A DNA stretch of 64,000 nucleotides from Brachypodium distachyon (taxonomy: Eukaryota > Streptophyta > Magnoliopsida > Poales > Poaceae): NCBI RefSeq assembly GCF_000005505.3, contig NC_016131.3:63969355-64033354 (forward strand), written 5' to 3'. Below are positions 1-11,313 of the stretch, in pieces. How positions within the stretch are numbered: the stretch's first letter is position 1; each line of letters starts with the position of its first letter. The notes beneath the pieces are model-generated. The model saw nothing but the letters and a program-made list of their open reading frames with translations, was not told the DNA's origin and searched no databases. The position numbers and the translations under genes are program-made.

Positions 1-229
1 CGTGCCTGTGTGCATATTGGACAACGTGCGAGGCAGTCAGCAGACATGGTTACACGCTCAGGAACTGAAGAAGACCACCTCCACGAGCTAGGCTCATGCT
101 AGAGATGAACTTTGCTAGAAGTCGCCGCCGCAAAAATTGTTTTCATCACGTACTGATAAGTCGTCGACTTGGCATAAATTGCAGGTAATGTATCCGGTGA
201 AAACTCGCAAATCTGAAAACTTGCATTTA

Positions 230-1463
230 GGGTAACTCTAGCCACGCGACCCAAACGGACCGCATTTTGTGTCCATTTTGGTCGCGGGCCGGACGCAAAT
301 CATTTCCCTGTCTGGCCTTCGTCCGTTTGGGTCGGACCCCTCCCTAGCGCTGCGACCCATTTCAGGCGACTCATATTTGGCGTCTGAATTCAAACGCCTC
401 CACTCTTCATGGGCCGACCCCTGTTTTTGGCCGCAAGCACGAATTGAGGCCAGTCGATGGCAACCAAGTTAACAAATTAATGTTCAGACCTCGCTGGCGG
501 ACATATAATCATAGTTCATTACATCAAAACGCAATCAAATTAGGCTCTCGATGGCGTTGCCAACTCTCCATCTTGTGTTGCCGCATTTCCATCCTGCGAG
601 GCCGAGGCGCGTCGCGTTCTTGTATCATCTTCCTCTTGGCCTTGAACCAAGCTCGCGTCGCGGGGTCCAGGAGGCTCAAGTCCGCCGTCATGATCCTTGT
701 CTCCTCGGCGAGCATCACGGCCTCAGCTGCCTTGGCTGTTTTCCTCGCGTTGGCCTCGTCGACCGTGATCTTCCTCTTCTGCACCTCGATGAACTCCTTC
801 ATTTGCTCCTCCTTCCTTTGTTGCCGCCAAACCGACATGAGCTTGCGCCATATTGCCGAAGAGAAGGATGGTCCGCAACGCTTCGTCCTATCGCTCCTTG
901 GTGCGGACCTCTTCCGTGAGATGCCGCGAGATTTCCTCCTTCCGCTCCCGCTCTTTGGCGGCTGCGATGGCGGCAACACGCACGATCTTGCGCTGCCGCC
1001 GTTGGTCCCTCTTCCCAGACTCGATGGCCCTTCCCTCCAGGTCATCTCCTTCTTCGGCTTCTTGAGCCGAGCGGCGGGGGCGGGAAGGGTTGGGCCTGCG
1101 GTGGCGGCCTCTGGGAATGCTTCGGCGGCGGCGGCAGGAGCTGGGGCTGCGGAGGTGGTGGGAATATGGGCGGGAACATTTTGGAAAGCCATGGCGATGG
1201 CGCGCGGGAGCGGCAGTGGGGAAGAAGACGGGGGAATGAAATGGTTGCAGGGACCCAGGGGTTTGTGGAGGCGGACGAGCGGAGCTCCATTTCTCGTCCG
1301 CGCGTGATGCAAACTAGGCCTAGATTTGGGTTGGGAATGGGTCGCGCCGGACCAAAAAGCGGACGGTGGCGGAAATGCGTCGCCCCGTTGGACCGCGCAT
1401 TTGGTCCGTTTCCACCGAAACGGACAGGTCCGGCCCAAATGGGTCGCGCCGCTAGAGTTGGCC
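230..1463. mobile_element. Non-autonomous PIF/Harbinger-like DNA transposon
   Basis: The ends form an imperfect inverted repeat. The left end reads GGGTAACTCTAGCCACGCGA; the right end, reverse-complemented, reads GGCCAACTCTAGCGGCGCGA. Both sides are flanked by TTA (227-229 and 1464-1466). A TTA/TAA target duplication is the signature of the PIF/Harbinger superfamily. Instead of a DDE transposase the element holds a GC-rich, decayed ORF with a NAM-associated C-terminal domain, so it is not autonomous. Further GACCCA/GGACC motifs near both ends recur in the related fragment at about 44.7 kb. Confidence 0.75.
524..1192 (-). pseudogene. NAM-associated C-terminal domain ORF (transposon-borne, decayed)
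   Basis: From the ATG at 1190-1192 the minus strand is open for 222 codons. The C-terminal part (around EFIEVQKRKITVDEANARKT, then AEETRIMTADLSLLDPATRAW) resembles the charged helical no-apical-meristem-associated domain that is common in cereal transposon-linked proteins. The middle of this frame is arginine/serine-rich and unconvincing. A neighbouring minus frame there reads a better family-like helical stretch (KERERKEEISRHL), which suggests a frameshift. The ORF lies wholly inside the Harbinger-like element and is probably not a host gene. The long plus-strand frame over the same bases is its shadow. Confidence 0.5.
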
Positions 1464-1466
1464 TTA

Positions 1467-3040
1467 AAACCTTTGGATCCTGAATAGAGGGCCAAGATCT
1501 TAGGTGGGATTGCACACCGTCCACTTAAAGCACATTTTGCGAAACCCATTCTGTCTTAGCTAACGTGCCATGTGTGGCTTAGAAGTCCAACAAAGCGGAT
1601 ACCATGGTGGCCTCACGCACACCCATCGGTTATGGAAACGAGGTTCATTTCCCGACAGGCGAGACGATGCCAGAAAAACCTCCAACAATGTTGGGGATGT
1701 AGCCTCTCTGCGCCCTAGTCCAAGATTGGATCTCGTCCGGCCAAACCAGGTGGCTTTCATATAGCGCGGTGGTCATCCCTTTCGCGTTAATGCCAAACAC
1801 CCATCTTATTTACACCCACCGTTTTGGCCACACATTTGGTCTTGCGTCTCTTCCTCTCCTAATTAATCTATTGTGCTTTAAAGTTAAACTAAAGGTGGGG
1901 ATTAGCAGTGGGACAAGCTGACAACTTTAGCGTTCTAAAGCTTTACCTTTCGCGTTCTAATCAGTCCGCACACAAAACAGGGGCGCGAGAAGAACGCCAC
2001 GGCTGCACACAGAACGCCGGACTCCATTGGAACCCCGTCTTCCCTTCAGTTCGAGAGTAGCAGCCCCACAGATTGGATTTGGCCGGTGATCTAGCAGGAA
2101 GCTGCAACACCATGGAATCAGCCCCAACCCTCGTGACCATCACAAGAACGCGAGCGCCGGCTGGCCGCCGCCGGGCCAGCAGACCCTAATACCCTATCGC
2201 CTGTTAATTTCCCGCTCGTATGGTTTCTTTCCTCCGTGCCGCACCAAGTGCCCTGGATGCAAACTTTTTCTTTTTTCGACTGTGGATGCAAACATTTTAT
2301 TCCGTCGCATGATCAGCTTTTAAATTGTGCTTGAAAAACAACTGAAACTGAAACCTCATGAAGTTGGATTGGAGGATGGCCTGACACCTGGCTTCTATAC
2401 TGCAACATTTATTACTGAAACTCTGCCAAAAGGAGTCTGCGGCGAACATTTTATTTTGCGTTGGATAGTCTCCTTTTAGAAGTTCTGGCAAAACCTGTGG
2501 GCTCACGGTGCTGTGGTGTGATCACGTTTTCAGGGTGGAGTAACATTTGGGAGCCCGGGTGCCGTTCGATTGGGTACCCTATTGGTCAATTCATCCAGCA
2601 GAAGTTTACCCTCCTGTCCACAGCTAGCAATGGCTTCCATATAAAAACACTGAAAACCAGCTAAAAGATAGCAGCAACAGCATTCGCTGGCAACGCGCAA
2701 AAATAGAAATCATTTACCATATAGCTAAAGTATCGTGCATGCCTTGTGGATTTGGAAGTGGATTATTAACTTCCGTCAGTTGGCTATGCGATTCAGGACC
2801 TGCGTGCCTTCCGTTTCTACTACACGTGTACAGCTCACACGCATACTCGAGCATGACCGGTGCAGTATATTCTGTGGGCAGGCATTCGCAAAGACCCCCC
2901 AAGTCCAACCGGCGCCGGTCGCCGTCGCGCGCCCTAAACAACCAAAATTCCAAACCCGGCCGGCCCAGTCTCATCCATGGCCGCTCTAATTTAACTAGCT
3001 AAGAGCCTAAGGAGTGGTGCTCTGCAGCGTCATAGTCGCT
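1467..3040. other. Intergenic: right flank of transposon and GT34 upstream region
   Basis: No convincing exon on either strand. The sequence from about 2,400 bp onward is ordinary upstream sequence of the glycosyltransferase gene. I saw no terminal repeats here. Confidence 0.5.
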
Positions 3041-3050
3041 CATATATACA
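3041..3050 (+). promoter_or_regulatory. TATA box of the GT34 gene
   Basis: CATATATACA lies 60 bp before the preferred ATG at 3110 and 48 bp before an in-frame ATG at 3089. Transcription would start about 30 bp downstream, near 3075. That leaves a very short leader before 3089 and a more typical one before 3110. Confidence 0.5.
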
Positions 3051-3109
3051 AGCACGTACAGGCTGGGTGCAGCCGGCGTCGCGCGTGCATGTCTCTTCCG
3101 TCGTCGGCG

Positions 3110-4471
3110 ATGGCGGAAGGACACGCCGGCGGGCAGCAAGCGGCGGCTGACCGGCGAACCAAGCAGAACCCGCTGTTCGCGGTCCCGATCATCCCGGTCG
3201 TCCTGTTCATCGTGGCGCCGTGCGCGCTCTTCTTGTTCACGTCCGACCTGGCGACGCTCCCACGCATCCGCATCGAGTACGCCGCCAGCCGGAACGATGC
3301 CGCTCCCGCCGCGCCCACGCCGCCACCGGCGGCTCCAGTCGCTGCCCCTGCGGTGGTCATTTCAAGAATCGAGGAGAAGCCGCGGGAGGAGGGGCAAGAG
3401 CAACGGTTGCCGCCGCTGCGGCAGCTGACCGACCGGCCGTACTCGCTGGGCCCGTCCGTGCCGGGCTACGACGCGCGCAGAGCGGAGTGGCTGGCCGCGC
3501 ACCCGGGGTTCCCGGCTTCCGTCGCGCAGGGCCGGCCGCGGGTGCTGGTGGTCACCGGGTCGGCGCCACGCGCGTGCAAGGACCCCACGGGGGACCATTT
3601 ACTCCTCCGCGCGTTCAAGAACAAGGTGGACTACTGCCGCGTCCACGGCTTCGACGTCTTCTACAGCAACGCGGTGCTGGACGGCGAGATGTCCGGGTTC
3701 TGGACAAAGCTGCCCTTGCTGCGGTCCCTCATGGTGGCGCACCCGGAGACGGAGCTCCTCTGGTGGGTGGACTCGGACGTCATCTTCACCGACATGCTGT
3801 TCGAGCCGCCCTGGGAGAAATACGCGGGCCACAACCTGGTGCTCCACGGCTGGGACGAGGCCGTGTACGGCTTCAAGGACTGGCTCGGCGTCAACGCCGG
3901 CAGCTTCGTGATCCGGAACTGCCAGTGGTCGCTCGACCTGCTGGACGCCTGGGCGCGCATGGGGCCCCGCGGGCCCGTGCGCGACAAGTACGGGAAGATC
4001 TTCGGCGACGCGCTCTCCAACCGGGGAGCCTACGAGGCCGACGACCAGTCGGCGATCGTGTACCTGCTGGTGACGGAGCGGGCGAAGTGGGGCGACAAGG
4101 TGTTCCTGGAGAGCTCCTACCTCCTGCACGGATTCTGGGTGAGCATCGTGGACAAGTACGAGGAGATGCGGAGCAAAGGGCGGCCGGGGCTCGGCGACGA
4201 ACGGTGGCCGCTCGTCACGCACTTCGTCGGGTGCAAGCCGTGCAGCGGGGAAGGCGCCACCTACGAGGCCGCGAGGTGCCGGCGCGGGATGGAGCGCGCA
4301 CTCAATTTCGCCGACGACCAGATACTCAAGCTCTACGGGTTCCAGCACGAGTCGCTCAACACCACGGCCGTGCGGCGTGTCAGGAATGAGGCCGGCCGGC
4401 CGTTGGACGCGGACGACGAGGAGATCGGCCGGCTCTTGCACCCACCGTTCAGGGCCGCCAAGCACTTGTGA
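3110..4471 (+). CDS. GT34 glycosyltransferase, xyloglucan 6-xylosyltransferase-like
   Basis: Single-exon protein of 453 residues, expected to be a Golgi type II membrane enzyme. It has a short basic cytosolic tail, one membrane segment at about 21-43, a proline/alanine-rich stem to about residue 110, and a catalytic domain from about 145 to 430. The metal and nucleotide-sugar motif is WWVDSD (DSD at 221-223). It is followed by HGWDEAVYG, NAGSFVIRNCQWSLDLLDAW and EADDQSAIVYLL. These blocks fit the GT34 family that adds xylose from UDP-xylose to glucan. LHGFWVSIVDKYEE and HGWDEAVY look closer to XXT-type than to galactomannan galactosyltransferase members, which remain the alternative. I chose the ATG at 3110 because its context is strong (G at -3, G at +4); an in-frame ATG at 3089 is weak and would add seven residues. 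The next gene, RF2, converges on it. Confidence 0.9.
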   Translation: MAEGHAGGQQAAADRRTKQNPLFAVPIIPVVLFIVAPCALFLFTSDLATLPRIRIEYAASRNDAAPAAPTPPPAAPVAAPAVVISRIEEKPREEGQEQRLPPLRQLTDRPYSLGPSVPGYDARRAEWLAAHPGFPASVAQGRPRVLVVTGSAPRACKDPTGDHLLLRAFKNKVDYCRVHGFDVFYSNAVLDGEMSGFWTKLPLLRSLMVAHPETELLWWVDSDVIFTDMLFEPPWEKYAGHNLVLHGWDEAVYGFKDWLGVNAGSFVIRNCQWSLDLLDAWARMGPRGPVRDKYGKIFGDALSNRGAYEADDQSAIVYLLVTERAKWGDKVFLESSYLLHGFWVSIVDKYEEMRSKGRPGLGDERWPLVTHFVGCKPCSGEGATYEAARCRRGMERALNFADDQILKLYGFQHESLNTTAVRRVRNEAGRPLDADDEEIGRLLHPPFRAAKHL

Positions 4472-4582
4472 TCAAGCAGGATTTTTGAGGTAGCTTGGAC
4501 CAAAACGTGCGAACATATCGGGCCCTGTTGCAGACAAAATTTTCTGCATGTATGTAAACACCAATCATGCGCTTCAGTTGTG

Positions 4583-4669
4583 AAATGTGAGGTCATGTTT
4601 TTCCTTTTTTGACAGCAAAATGTGAGGTCATGTTTTTCCTTTTTTGACACCAAAATGTGAGGCCATGTT
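4583..4669 (+). repeat. 35-bp tandem repeat in the GT34 3' flank
   Basis: About 2.5 copies of a 35-bp unit start at 4583, 4618 and 4653. Each begins AAATGTGAGG(T/C)CATGTT, and the first two continue into a T-rich tract ending TTTTTTGACA. The first two copies are nearly identical, which suggests recent slippage. It sits just past the stop codon, probably in or near the 3' UTR. Confidence 0.85.
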
Positions 4670-5351
4670 AGTAACCCTCTCATTACCGAAAAATATGTTA
4701 ATGACATCAAAATGATCTGAGCTTTATTCAGACGTGCCAGAACGTATACTGATTTACTGATACATACTACGAAGTACAAGCAAATGTTGCACACCGCTGT
4801 GACATATTTGCCTCCGCAACTCTGAACAAGATGTCAAGTGCAATAAGCAAAAACGTGCACCTTATCCTAGACTTGGTGAACCTGACAAATCAAAATTTAT
4901 TTGATGTCAGATCACTAGCAAAACCTCCTTGCAATTGTAAGTACTAAATTTACAGGAAAAATGACTACAGTGTGATAGTTATTTCCTTATGAAGAACATT
5001 TATAGATTGCCTAGCTCAATCTAGCAGGTGTTTATTACAATGAGGTGCCAGATTGACATGAGGTGATGTATCTGTCACCATTGGCAACAACAACATACCT
5101 TCTCTAATTAAATATAGGCAAACAATCAAGCATATTTCCATTACATTACCTTCTCTCTAGCTACAAAGGTAGACTATAACATTCGTTCTGGGAAACTTGC
5201 TCTGATGTTTCATTTGAAAACTAGTCCGTACCTTTCACCAATTGAGATCTGTGTTGTATTTGTCAGTGTAGTAAAAAGAGAAGCATCTCTCTTGCAATCA
5301 CTTGGACACTGTACGTTAATGCTAATGATAAATGGTAACCATGATTTGTGG
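4670..5351. other. Convergent 3' region between GT34 and RF2
   Basis: AT-rich sequence with no exon seen. It should hold the polyadenylation sites of both converging genes, but I could not single out either one. Confidence 0.5.
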
Positions 5352-8300
5352 TCAGACATTTCCATCATCTTTATCCAATGATGATGACAAAAAGTTGAAG
5401 ATGAAATCATCTAGGTCGCCTTCCAGGACTGAATCAGGATCAGACACTTCATAGTTAGTCCTGAGATCTTTGACCATACGGTATGGCTACAAAAAGGAAG
5501 ATATATCAGTCATGTCTGAAGGACTATACAAGTACAAACATCAATACGTTATGGACTTATGACTTCTACATTCAGGAACATCTATCCGCACCCTAGCTCA
5601 TTTCAGTATTTGAATAGCCAAGCATTCTAGAAGGTTTGCCTCTTTTTTGTTTTGAAACTTCACTATAAATATTAATGCCAGAAACTAGAAATAAAAACAT
5701 GTACTGAATGCTCCAGTGCATAGTTACTAATGTGCAGCTTCTTTCTTGATTCTCAAACAACAGCATATGAGGATGTGAACAACATAAATAGGCTGATGAA
5801 TGCAATGGACTAGCTGAAAAGAAACATCAAGTCAGATCATAGATAATGCAATGAGAAGTCGTAACCTTTCCTTGACAACATGGCAAAATATCAGGTGAAA
5901 ACCACAGTTTCGGTGCAAACTGTGCAAACTCCATAGAAACCATGTTTAGAAGTTTCAAAAAATTCCAACAAAAATACAGTGTGTTAGGTGTGATGTTCTA
6001 CAATCCTGAAAATTTCAATTTCAATTTGTTTTGGGAGAAACAAAAACAGTGTCAAACAGTGAAGTATCACTGTTCATGCTGAACTTGTTTTTTTCCTGCC
6101 ACTAAATGAAATTGAATTTAGATTTGAAATTTAACACATATATAAAACATCGCTTCTTTAACATATGCAATTTTTCAAGAATCTTTTTAACTTTTTAAGA
6201 TGGTTTTCACGGAGTTTTCACCGGATACGCCGCCTCTAGCTTAACCTTATTCTGTTATTCAATCTCAAAAGAAGGAAGCCTCACATGGAGCACATAAGAT
6301 CTTATTTGGTTGCCCCAGCTTATTTCAGAGAGAGATTGTGTGTGCTCTGCATTCATCTGTGCTTGACGGGTAATCTCAAGCTGATCGAGCCTAGATTGGA
6401 GCACTGCCATTGCTGATGCCTTATTCATATGTTGTGATCTGCATATTTAGTACGAATTAGTACACATATGTTATACTCATGAAAACAAAGAAAAGCCAAA
6501 AAAGGATGTTTCAGTTTGATCAAGAATCTGGATTCTGGATCATTACTTCGCTAGTAAAAATCCAATTGCGTACCAGTTGACAGGGAACGAAAAAACACAG
6601 CTAGGTTATGCTCGAGAGATTAACTACTTGAATTATAAACGCATCAAAATTACCTCTCATTTTGACAAGTTGCCGTTGTACCAGTTGGGATGTGCACAAT
6701 TCTAACAGCACTTTCTGTTGTGTTGGCATGCTGGCCACCAGGTCCACCAGAACGAAAGCGTTCTATCCGAAGATCTGAATCGTTTATCTGGTATCTGCTA
6801 GAGGCATCACCAAGAATAGGTATTACAGCCACAGCAGCAAAGGAAGTGTGCCGCCGCTTTCCACTGTCGAATGGAGAAATCCGCACTAATCTATGAACTC
6901 CTATTTCCGATTTGGCATATCCAAATGCATAGTCACCATCAACTTTGATAGTAGCCCTCTGGAATAGCAGGGGAATCAGTATGAGAGTAACAATTTTGCT
7001 AAAAATCATCATCGCATCAAAAGCTAAAGAAAGTAAAAACGAATAGTAACTTCATGTCCACATGGGATCATTCATATTGTGATCTTCTCTACATAAGTGT
7101 ATAATGGCGCTAATACTGTATAAAGTAGTGAATTGACTGGATTCAGCAATGGCTTGCTGGAGAAAAAAACAAGTACCTTGATTCCTGCTACTTCACCAGG
7201 CATTTCTTCTACTACAGTGACTGCGTATCCACGTCGTTGAGCCCATGATCTATACATGTTCATAACCATGGCAGCCCAATCCATGCTCTCAATGCCTCCG
7301 GCTCCTGCTTGAACCTGGTTGTGACATTGTTGACAGTGACAATAATAACATCACTATAAAGCATAAAAGAAACATTATAGTTCCAATATTGTAGGAAACT
7401 GTACAAGAATTAATGAGTGAGCACTTTGACTAGATAGTACAACAAATATACCTCAATGAAACAAGGGTAAGAGTCATTGTCTCCAGAAAGCAACGCATTG
7501 AGTTCTTTCTCCTTTGCATTTCTTCTCATATCGGCTAATGCTCTCATGGATTCCTGCACAGGACGGTTTGCACCATAAAGGGTTCCAGCAAAGATGTGAA
7601 ACTATGTTTGGAGCTCTATATAATGCAATTATGTAAAAGAAGAGATGTATTCACCGTTTCGAGTTCATTATCACCCTCTTCGCGTGCAAGCCTCAACATG
7701 TCGATGTGCTCCATCAATTCCTGCTCGAATTGGTTCACTGACTTAATCTTGCCCATGAGCTCGCCTTGCTCACGGCTAACCTTCCCAGCGAAAACTGGAT
7801 CCTCCCAGAGATCTGGCCTCTCCAATACCACAGCTAATTGCTTCGATCTCTCCAGTAACCATTTCCACTGCACAAATCAAAACCCAGTTGAAGAACCTTA
7901 CAGAGATAAGTCACCCAACACGCACACCAACACCTGATCCTACGCCATTCCAGCGGCGGCTGTGCAAAAAAATTCGCTTGAACAGACATCCTTGCACGTG
8001 CGCACACACATACGCATGCACCTGCGAACGCACGTTAAGTGTTTGTTGATATGCCTGAGAGGAACAAGCACCTGAGATGCGCATCCCAACCCAACAAATG
8101 AACAGTCCTCGGCGCTTGACCTCATAAACATATGGAAAACATGGGAGCATTGAATCGTACAAACATTGGACCTTGAGGCGCTTCTTGATAAGCTTGATGG
8201 ACTGTGCGACGGCGGCGGCGTGGCTGCGCCAGTCGCTCTCGGCCTCGGCGAGGATCGTCCACCCCTTGTCGGCGATCGCGTCTACCGTCATACCGTCAGC

Positions 8301-8522
8301 GGTCCTCGGCGCCTCCACCACCGGCGCCGGGGAAGAGAACCACCGAGCCGGCTCGCGAAGGGGGCATGATCTGGCGGTAGCAGGAAGGCCGTGAGTGGGC
8401 CCCAGAAGGGAGGACATGGCAGTGCCATGGGGGAGGATATGGTGGGTAGGGTTCGGGGCCCTGGAGCGGAGGTGGGAGAGGAGGACCGCGGCCGTTGATC
8501 TGGTTAGGAGGCGGGAAGCCAT
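5352..8522 (-). CDS. Organellar peptide chain release factor 2 (RF2/prfB type), probably mitochondrial
   Basis: Terminates organellar translation at UGA/UAA by triggering peptidyl-tRNA hydrolysis. Seven exons join in phase: 8172-8522, 7655-7867, 7452-7553, 7177-7314, 6654-6958, 6285-6438 and 5352-5486, giving 465 residues. The first ~70 residues are rich in R, S, A and P with few acidic residues, which suggests a mitochondrial presequence; plastid targeting is not excluded. The coiled N-terminal domain spans about 90-225. The codon-reading tripeptide SPF, typical of RF2, is at 296-298. The catalytic GGQ is at 342-344 in [14 protein letters not shown]. The conserved C-terminal block [14 protein letters not shown] and [12 protein letters not shown] follow. 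No key residue is missing, so it should be functional. All introns have GT-AG ends. The first exon is very GC-rich, as is common in grasses. Confidence 0.93.
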
Positions 8523-8954
8523 TCCCGTCTGCTCCGACGCTGGCTGCGGGGAGGACTGCACAAGAAGTAGTACGGTGTACGGAGTAGTTCGTGTCTCGTT
8601 GGATGAGCCGGCATAACAGAAGACGTTTTGCCGTGTGGAAGGCGCCTCCAGCGTATTTGCTATTGAACAGAACGCGTTTTTGTTGTGTGGAAGGCGCCTA
8701 CATCGTGTTTGCACCGTCAGTCGCTTGTTTTATCAGTTTAGCAATAAGGGCATCCGCAAAGGTCAGCTCTTCGTGGACTCTTATTTAAAATTTGCTGATG
8801 TGGAGGAAAAAGAAATAAGAGAGGAAAGGTAACTGACTTTCGTGAAGAGTTAGATTCTTAAGGAAATAATCGACGAAGAGTCAGCGAAGAGTGAGCTAAG
8901 AGTCGACCTTTTAACCATTGTACAACATCGCATTTAATGCTAACAAATCATGTA

Positions 8955-9819
8955 CTCCCTCCGCTTAACAAAAGATGTCTTAACTTTTACTAAATTTGAA
9001 TGCATCTATACCTAAGTCATGTCTAGATACCAGGACCGGGCAGGTAAAATCGAAGGCCCCGTGCGAAACCGTAAACTGGGCCTCCTTCGCTTGAAAATTG
9101 TGTTCTCTTTATTTATTTATTTATTTATTTTCATTTTTGGGCACCAAATTTATGCTTTCTAACATGCATAACTGATTAATTGATTAGCGGAATCAAAACT
9201 TAAAACACTAGATACAAAAGATCAATAAAACAAAATTAGAGGAATCCAGATCAAGAATTTATTGATTAATTTTTGATTAGGCGAAAAATTAAGCGGATTG
9301 CCGCATTAACCTGTGTGGCTGTGTCCTGGTCGAATTGCTGTTGCTGCTGCGCTACAGCTCCAAGACTCTGGCGAGACGAGTTCACGAGAAAACGGGCGTC
9401 GGCGGTTGGGATTGGGCGAGGGCGATCGAGTCCTGCGCGATGGAAGAAGAAGCATCTGGCTCATCCTTTCGGGTCCTGTTTGGCTGATTTACTGATTCCC
9501 GAAATCTCTGAGACTCTAAACTTCCAGGACAAAACGACAAGTAGGTAAAGTGCTGGCTGCTAGTGCTGGAGTCACGCAAGGGCTTGGAGAAGACGAGTCG
9601 CTCGCTGCTCGACCAGTCGGCTTGCTGATAAGCAAGACGATTAAGACCTAATGTGCTGGCAAAGCACATACTCCCTCACGCTGCATACCATGAAATTTTG
9701 GGGGGGCTCCAAATTTGGGGCCCTGTTCCACGGCACAGGCCGCACTCCCGTCCGCCCGGGCCTGCTAGATACATTCAAATTTTGACAAACTTAAAACATT
9801 TTTTGTTGAACGGAGAGAG
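8955..9819. mobile_element. Stowaway MITE, split by a hAT insertion
   Basis: Left end CTCCCTCCGCTTAACAAAAG and right end (reverse complement) CTCTCTCCGTTCAACAAAAA, each next to TA (8953-8954 and 9820-9821). This is the Tc1/mariner-derived Stowaway signature of grasses. Its two halves are separated by the hAT element at 9031-9764. Confidence 0.75.
9031..9764. mobile_element. Non-autonomous hAT element inside the Stowaway
   Basis: The 8-bp direct repeat CTAGATAC flanks the element exactly (9023-9030 and 9765-9772). The ends are CAGGACCGGGCAGG and, reverse-complemented from the right, CAGGCCCGGGCGGA. An 8-bp target duplication with CAGG-type ends indicates the hAT superfamily. The 734-bp body holds a (TTTA)n tract at about 9109-9130 and no transposase frame. 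Confidence 0.75.
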
Positions 9820-10734
9820 TAGAGTCATTTCACAAGTTCACAAGTCATTGCACGTGTTTTATCGTTGATTCTAGATGACGTGGCTGACTCGTAATCGACT
9901 CTTATTTGAAATTTGCTTATGCGGATGAAAGAGAAATATGAGTCAACCTATCTACCATTTTAAATCATCACATTTAATGTAATAAAATCATTTATAGTAA
10001 GTGTCAAGTCTAAACACACAACCTATTACACACGTTATTTTGTCACCGAGTCTAGATGACGTGGAGAGTCGACTATACAATTGTGGATGTCCTAACAGTC
10101 TTGGCAACAATATGCACAGATATGTGGTAAGCAAGGGAAGCTATGAGACAAGCATTCAGTAATATAGACAGCCCCTCTCTTTCATCCATCTAACTTTTTT
10201 TGCCATTTTATCCTCAAGAATGCGCCAATTAGCAACAACAAGCTTGTCAGTGCTTACAAGCATCCCTGGATACTTTAATAGGCCAGTGTGCCAATTGACA
10301 ATTGAACATCACGACACAACATTGGGTTTTAGTTGCATCAGGTAAAATCATCAGGATTTCACAAAAGAAAATGAGGAAATTCATATATTAGAATCCCATT
10401 GGAATTTTGTAGCAATGTCAGGTAATTGAAATTCTATAGGACCTACGAGAGCCTTAGGATTGTAGCGATGAACATATAGATTCATGTACGTAACTTTTTT
10501 TTCCTCCATATGTTGGAGCATTCTAAGCATGAGCTTCAAAATAATGTCAAAATTCCTTTGAGAAGTCCAAGGCAATCTCCAATCAAGATGCAAGTTCCTG
10601 CTAAAAGTTGGTGTGGCATCCAAACAACAACTTTGTAAAATTCCTATAGAAATTCACAAAATATGACGCAATTTCAGCATTGTTTTCTTCTTTTATTTGT
10701 AAGCATTGTCAACAGGAAATCCATTTTTTTTTAT

Positions 10735-11090
10735 CCAAACTACGGCGGACCGAGGCCAGCCTGCACAACTGTATTAAAAAAACGCTGAACTTTACAAGAA
10801 GTGGTAGTCGAATTTACATGGGGATGGGGATTACAGTCTAGAGGCAAGGTGGGACATCATGATTGCCGAGTCGTTTAGAAGAGCTTTACGGGAAGCCGAG
10901 TTGCATCCGGAGGATCAAAGAACCAGGTCGGAAGCACAGCGCGTGATGACTTCATGGGGTTCCTTAGTAGAGCCATTGAAAACCATGGCATTCCTTCGTT
11001 TCTAAATATTCCAAAGCACAGCTATTATAATTGTGGAGTTGACGTTGTCGGAGTGGAAGTGGGTCGCGAGGTCGGCCAAACAGGAAATCC
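10735..11090 (-). pseudogene. Degenerate LINE 3'-end fragment
   Basis: On the minus strand a broken frame reads LWNI-KRRNAMVFNG followed by a tail resembling the C-terminal end of plant LINE reverse-transcriptase proteins. It has in-frame stops and no intact domain. Assignment rests on this short resemblance only. Confidence 0.35.
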
Positions 11091-11167
11091 ATCGTGTTAG
11101 TTTCAAGCAGGAACCTCTCTACCTCTTTCGTTTTCGCTTGCTTTTCACTGCGTGTTTTATACATATG

Positions 11168-11313
11168 CTCCCTCCGTCTCACATCAAGTGACTCAAATTT
11201 ATCTAAATATGAACGTATTTATATAAAAAATATGTCTACGTACACCTAGGAAGTCATATAAAAAATATGTCTACGTACACCTAATATAAAGTCTCATAAT
11301 GAGACGGAAAGAG
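11168..11313. mobile_element. Stowaway-like MITE
   Basis: CTCCCTCCGTCTCA at the left and TGAGACGGAAAGAG, then TA, at the right form the usual Stowaway inverted ends. An internal stretch (TATAAAAAATATGTCTACGT) is duplicated head-to-tail about 42 bp apart. Confidence 0.6.

Larger units (their letters stand above)
8748..10092. mobile_element. Outer PIF/Harbinger (Tourist-like) element of a triple nest
   Basis: The left end GGGCATCCGCAA and the right end (reverse complement GGACATCCACAA) form a short imperfect inverted repeat. TAA flanks both ends (8745-8747 and 10093-10095). The left and right arms share direct similarity, for example GACTCTTATTT(A/G)AAATTTGCT near 8775 and near 9898, so it may derive from two fused copies. 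It is split by a Stowaway element at 8955-9819. No coding capacity. Confidence 0.6.

Noticed and set aside
444..1307. 287-codon plus frame
   Set aside because: Antisense to the NAM-associated ORF, inside a transposon, with no domain of its own.
3014..3109. Upstream extension of the GT34 frame
   Set aside because: It starts at GTG rather than ATG, and the TATA box at 3041-3050 would lie inside it.
3220..4465. Long overlapping frames on both strands (389 aa plus, 288 aa minus) over the GT34 gene
   Set aside because: They are shadows in very GC-rich coding sequence. Only the frame from 3110 has the conserved GT34 motifs.
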